A stretch of DNA of 8,229 nt, taken from DATIVK01 sp035465955. GTDB lineage: Bacteria > Myxococcota > Myxococcia > Myxococcales > Anaeromyxobacteraceae. The DNA lies in contig DATIVK010000024.1 in NCBI GenBank assembly GCA_035465955.1, positions 1-8,229 of the forward strand, given 5' to 3'. The position numbers and the translations under genes are program-made. Below the pieces are notes generated by a model. It was not told where the DNA came from. It made no database searches and saw only the letters and a list, made by a program, of their open reading frames with translations. Positions 6,011 to 8,229 of the stretch are shown here, piece after piece (within the stretch, counting starts at the first letter, position 1; the number at the start of each line of letters is the position of its first letter).

Positions 6011-6040
6011 TCCGCATGGAACCGATGTCCGGCCCGGGGA

Positions 6041-6053
6041 TAGCTTGGGTCTG
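6041..6053 (+). promoter_or_regulatory. Candidate -10 box for leaderless transcription of the ADP-ribosylglycohydrolase gene
   Basis: TAGCTT (6041-6046) fits TAnnnT and ends 7 nt before the ATG at 6054, the same geometry as upstream of the DUF2779 gene. No Shine-Dalgarno sequence is seen. TGGAAC at 6017-6022, 18 nt upstream, is a poor -35 candidate. The match is short, so support comes mainly from the repeated geometry and the absence of a ribosome site. Confidence 0.3.
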
Positions 6054-7097
6054 ATGCCGCACGGTGCTCCCAAGGTCGATCGCAACCGCGCGCGCGGAGC
6101 CCTGCTCGGCCTCGCGGTCGGCGACGCGCTCGGGACGACGCTCGAGCTCTCGACCGTCGCCGCCCCGCCCTTTCCGCTGCTCGCCACCGGCCCCCACCGC
6201 GAGATCGTCGGCGGCGGGCCGTTCGGCGTGGCACCCGGCCAGGTGACCGACGACACCCAGATGGCCGTCTGCCTCGCCAGCTCGCTCCTCGCGACGGGCG
6301 GCTTCGATCCGGCCGACGCCGCCGCCCGGTACGTGGAGTGGGGGAAGGTGGCCTTCGACGCCGGCGACCAGACCCGGCGCGCGCTCGCCGAGCTCGAGCG
6401 CGGCACCCCTCCGCTCGAGGCGGGGCGGGCCGTCTGGCTCGCGTCGCCGGGGCGCCCGCCCGCGGCCAACGGCTCCCTCATGCGGACCGCCCCCATCGGC
6501 GTCCGCTTCGCCCGCGACCCGCGGGCGCGGATGGCCGCGTCGCTGCGCGACTCGGCGATCACCCACTTCGACCCGCGCTGCCAGTTCGCCTGCGTCGCGC
6601 TCAACGCGGCCATCGCGACGGCGCTCACGCTGCGCCCCAGCGAGCCGCTGGCCCTCTTCGAGCGGGCCATCGCAGAGCTGATCCGCGCCACCCCGCTCTT
6701 CGCCCGCACGCGGACCGTGAGCGCCCACGTCCGCCGCGCCGCCGTGGACGCCATCCTCGAGGACCTGAACCTCGCGCTGGAGCCCGACCCGCGCCTCTAC
6801 GACGGCGACGTCCACCTGCTGGAGACGCGAGGCTACGTGCGCGTCGCCCTGCGGCTCGCCTTCTGGGAGCTGTTCCAGGCGCCCAGCTTCGAGGCGGCGC
6901 TGGTGGACGTGGTGAACCGCGGCGGCGACGCCGACACCAACGCCGCCGTCGCCGGCGCGCTGCTCGGCGCCTTCTGGGGCGAGGAGGCGATCCCCGAGCG
7001 CTGGCGCCGCGCCGTCCTCGGCGCGCTCGGCCAGCCCGGCCCCTTCGCGGACACCTACCACCCGCGCCGGCTGCTCGCCCTCGCGGAGGTGGCGTAG
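6054..7097 (+). CDS. ADP-ribosylglycohydrolase family protein (DraG/ARH type), 347 aa
   Basis: Predicted to hydrolyse ADP-ribose linkages (ADP-ribosyl-protein or related substrates) with two bound Mg2+ ions, in the cytoplasm. The family motifs are intact: RGALLGLAVGDALGTTLE (14-31), GQVTDDTQM (62-70, metal-binding Thr65/Asp66/Asp67), NGSLMRTAPIG (139-149), SAITHFD (167-173), and NRGGDADTNAAVAGALLGAFWG (288-309, second metal site Asp292/Asp294/Thr295). Length is normal for DraG-like hydrolases. The ATG at 6054 was chosen; TTG at 6045 is in frame but adds only three residues. No ADP-ribosyltransferase, macrodomain or nitrogenase gene is in the window, so its substrate cannot be inferred from context and the name draG would be unjustified. 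It follows the membrane-protein gene by 43 bp. Confidence 0.93.
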   Translation: MPHGAPKVDRNRARGALLGLAVGDALGTTLELSTVAAPPFPLLATGPHREIVGGGPFGVAPGQVTDDTQMAVCLASSLLATGGFDPADAAARYVEWGKVAFDAGDQTRRALAELERGTPPLEAGRAVWLASPGRPPAANGSLMRTAPIGVRFARDPRARMAASLRDSAITHFDPRCQFACVALNAAIATALTLRPSEPLALFERAIAELIRATPLFARTRTVSAHVRRAAVDAILEDLNLALEPDPRLYDGDVHLLETRGYVRVALRLAFWELFQAPSFEAALVDVVNRGGDADTNAAVAGALLGAFWGEEAIPERWRRAVLGALGQPGPFADTYHPRRLLALAEVA

Positions 7098-7122
7098 GGC
7101 GGAAAGGCCGTCAACGAACGCC

Positions 7123-7136
7123 AGCCGCAAACGGCT
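7123..7136 (+). terminator. Weak terminator candidate after the ADP-ribosylglycohydrolase gene
   Basis: AGCCG (7123-7127) and CGGCT (7132-7136) pair around a CAAA loop, 26 nt after the stop codon. The sequence after it is pyrimidine-rich but C-dominated, with no true T-run, so termination is only possible. Confidence 0.3.
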
Positions 7137-7218
7137 CTCACCCTGACGATCTTCCCCTCTCCCCCACCGGGCTCATGATCCCGCACAAGTCACGTGCCCA
7201 GAGTCGCGCCGCAGCGCG

Positions 7219-7248
7219 CCTCCGACATGCGGTGCGTCACCTCCGACA
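7219..7248. repeat. 9-bp direct repeat CCTCCGACA
   Basis: CCTCCGACA occurs at 7219-7227 and 7240-7248, start-to-start 21 bp, or two helical turns. TGTCCGAG at 7255-7262 is a near-inverted partner of the second copy. The spacing would suit a dimeric binding protein, but chance is not excluded. Confidence 0.3.
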
Positions 7249-7408
7249 GGTGGGTGTCCGAGCCAGAGGCGGCTGACGAGCGGGAGCGACGCGAGGGCCG
7301 CGGCGGGGCCTCAGGCGCCGCGCCGTCGGATGTGCGAAGGGCGCGACGATCCCGATCGGTCAGGCGGTTCCCCCGGCTCGCTGCGCGCGCGGCCGGTCCC
7401 TCTTGGGT

Positions 7409-7423
7409 GTCACGGACCGTGAC
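7409..7423. promoter_or_regulatory. Perfect palindrome GTCACGG-A-CCGTGAC, candidate operator
   Basis: Two exact 7-bp arms, GTCACGG (7409-7415) and CCGTGAC (7417-7423), flank a single central A. The arms are not pure G/C, which makes chance less likely than for the other hairpins here. Single-base-centred palindromes of this size are typical of dimeric repressor sites. It lies 195 bp upstream of the HNH-family start; the regulator is unknown. Confidence 0.4.
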
Positions 7424-7521
7424 GCTTGACGCCCGCGAGACGGAATCGCGCTTCCGGCGCCGCGAGCCTCCTGCAACACGCTCCAGGCCGCGCCGGCCGA
7501 GCGCTGCGCGACGCGGGCGAC

Positions 7522-7537
7522 CTGCCTGCGGAGGCAG
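7522..7537. repeat. Perfect 6-bp hairpin upstream of the HNH-family gene
   Basis: CTGCCT (7522-7527) and AGGCAG (7532-7537) pair around GCGG. It lies 81 bp before the HNH-family ATG. No T-run follows, so it is not an evident terminator. Confidence 0.35.
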
Positions 7538-7618
7538 AAGCCCCCCTCCCGAAGAACGCTCCAGTCGGTGAACGTGCGCGTTTACGGAGGGTGCGGATTC
7601 GCATGAGACACTCCGCTG

Positions 7619-8229
7619 ATGAACGACGCCCGCGAATCCGCCTCCCGCCTCGCCTCCCTCCTCCGCTGCGAGCACGGGGCGATGGCCGACTTCCTCCTCG
7701 CACTCGTGGAGTTCGACGCAGCGCGGAGCTGGGAGGCGCTGGGCTACACCAGCCTCTTCCACTTCCTGCACCGCGAGCTGAAGCTCTCCGCGGGCGCGGC
7801 CTTCCATCGCAAGACCGCGGCGGAGCTGATCCAGCGGCTCCCCGAGGTGGCCGAGCCCCTGCGGGACGGCCGCCTGTGTCTGTCGAGCGTCGTCGAGGTC
7901 GCGAGGGTCGTCACGCGCGAGAACGTCGCCCAGGTGCTCCCGCGCTTCTTCCACGCGTCGAAGCGGGAGGCGAAGGAGGTAGCCGCGGAGCTCGCACCTC
8001 GCGAGGTGCTCCCGCAGCGCGTCGTCGTGACGGCGGTGGCGACGCCGGCTGCGGCGAGCGCCGCCCGCCCCGATACCCCTCCTGCAACGCCTCCGCCTCC
8101 CAGTCTTGAGTTGGGTCAAGCGTTTCAGCCGGGTGAAACGGTCCTGCGGCAGGAGCCGTCGCCGCTCGTCCCGCCGGCGCCTCTCGCGCCGGCTCCCGTA
8201 CCCCGCTCGTCAACCGAGCCGCTGACCGC
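7619..8229 (+). CDS. HNH-endonuclease-family protein (Anaeromyxobacter type), N-terminal 203 codons, cut by the window end
   Basis: The frame runs open from ATG 7619 to the window end. The N-terminal domain (residues 1-150) is helical: MNDARESASRLASLL, ADFLLALVEFDAARSWEALGY (23-43), SLFHFLHRELKLSAGAAFHRK (45-65), AAELIQRLPEVAEPLRDGRL (67-86), SSVVEVARVVTREN (89-102) and LPRFFHASKREAKEVAAELAP (107-127). From memory, this matches a multi-copy Anaeromyxobacter family whose C-terminal half carries an HNH nuclease motif. That half lies beyond the window, so catalysis is not shown here. Residues 143-200 are a Pro/Ala-rich linker with lower-GC codons and many small inverted repeats. STEPLT at the edge resembles the family's linker-to-core junction. 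No Shine-Dalgarno is seen; GACACT (7607-7612), 6 nt before ATG, could be a weak -10 box of a leaderless transcript. Confidence 0.8.
   Translation, partial: MNDARESASRLASLLRCEHGAMADFLLALVEFDAARSWEALGYTSLFHFLHRELKLSAGAAFHRKTAAELIQRLPEVAEPLRDGRLCLSSVVEVARVVTRENVAQVLPRFFHASKREAKEVAAELAPREVLPQRVVVTAVATPAAASAARPDTPPATPPPPSLELGQAFQPGETVLRQEPSPLVPPAPLAPAPVPRSSTEPLT
8051..8219. repeat. Cluster of small inverted repeats in the HNH-family linker
   Basis: Six perfect-arm hairpins can be read: GCGGCG/CGCCGC (8051-8064, 2-nt gap), CTTGA/TCAAG (8105-8120), CGTTTCA/TGAAACG (8121-8140), TCCTG/CAGGA (8142-8154), GCCGGCGC/GCGCCGGC (8173-8193) and GCTCG/CGAGC (8205-8219). The second and third abut without a gap and have similar loops, GTTGGG and GCCGGG. 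All lie in the coding frame of the linker. The individual short arms are unremarkable; the density and the two A/T-containing stems are what stand out. Confidence 0.5.

Larger units (their letters stand above)
7098..7618. other. 521-bp region without a supported gene
   Basis: Between the ADP-ribosylglycohydrolase stop and the HNH-family start I see no credible coding frame: open frames at 7194-7571 (plus) and 7410-7703 (minus) are Arg/Ser/Pro/Gly-rich with no motif or ribosome site. It holds a small hairpin (7123-7136), a pyrimidine-rich tract (about 7149-7168), a 9-bp direct repeat (7219-7248), a perfect 15-nt palindrome (7409-7423) and a 6-bp hairpin (7522-7537). The length is unusual for this otherwise compact window and may reflect an insertion or decayed sequence linked to the HNH-family gene. 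Confidence 0.6.

Noticed and set aside
6054..7097. Naming the hydrolase draG (nitrogenase regulation)
   Set aside because: The family motifs are shared by many ADP-ribosylhydrolases, and no draT or nif gene is nearby.
7194..7571. Small plus-strand gene in the 521-bp gap
   Set aside because: No ribosome site, no recognisable motif, Arg/Ser/Pro-rich composition.
7190..8119. 309-codon minus-strand frame antisense to the HNH-family gene
   Set aside because: The HNH-family reading has recognisable family sequence. The antisense frame is charged low complexity without a start signal.

Overview
This is a GC-rich (about 75% by eye) bacterial chromosomal window, most likely from Myxococcota and probably Anaeromyxobacter or a close relative. 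Three things point there: extreme G/C at third codon positions, a MYXO-CTERM-like C-terminal sorting tail on a secreted DUF2330 protein, and at the right edge a truncated gene that matches, from memory, a multi-copy Anaeromyxobacter HNH-endonuclease family. No database search was possible; family names rest on motifs read from the translations.

Layout, left to right. (1) A small helical hypothetical gene on the minus strand (54-434), with a plausible extended -10 promoter near 518-526 and GC-rich inverted repeats around it. (2) A plus-strand TPR-type repeat protein (715-2190) whose last 70 bp overlap (3) a plus-strand DUF2779 protein (2121-3599). The latter combines a Cas4/RecB-like PD-(D/E)XK nuclease with Fe-S cysteines and a DEDDy-type exonuclease-like domain. 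(4-5) A convergent minus-strand operon: a secreted SUMF1/FGE-like protein (5408-4629), coupled by an ATGA overlap to a secreted DUF2330/MYXO-CTERM protein (4632-3565). Its stop lies 35 bp inside the 3' end of the DUF2779 gene. (6) A divergent plus-strand four-helix membrane protein (5552-6010). (7) A full-length ADP-ribosylglycohydrolase of the DraG/ARH type (6054-7097). (8) A 521-bp non-coding stretch with short repeats and a 15-nt perfect palindrome, then (9) the N-terminal 203 codons of the HNH-family protein (7619 to the window end).

The genes do not form one pathway. The clearest functional units are the FGE-like/DUF2330 pair (envelope or secreted) and the TPR/DUF2779 overlap. Two start styles coexist. 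The two operon genes, the membrane protein and the small left-hand gene have purine-rich Shine-Dalgarno sequences. DUF2779, ADP-ribosylglycohydrolase and perhaps HNH lack one, and the first two carry a TAnnnT box 6-7 nt before ATG, suggesting leaderless transcripts.

The points most worth a second look are the two-nuclease DUF2779 protein, the FGE-like protein that appears to lack one of the two copper-binding cysteines of true FGE, and a run of back-to-back hairpins in the low-GC linker of the HNH gene. I see no CRISPR array, tRNA, rRNA, insertion sequence or recognisable phage gene.
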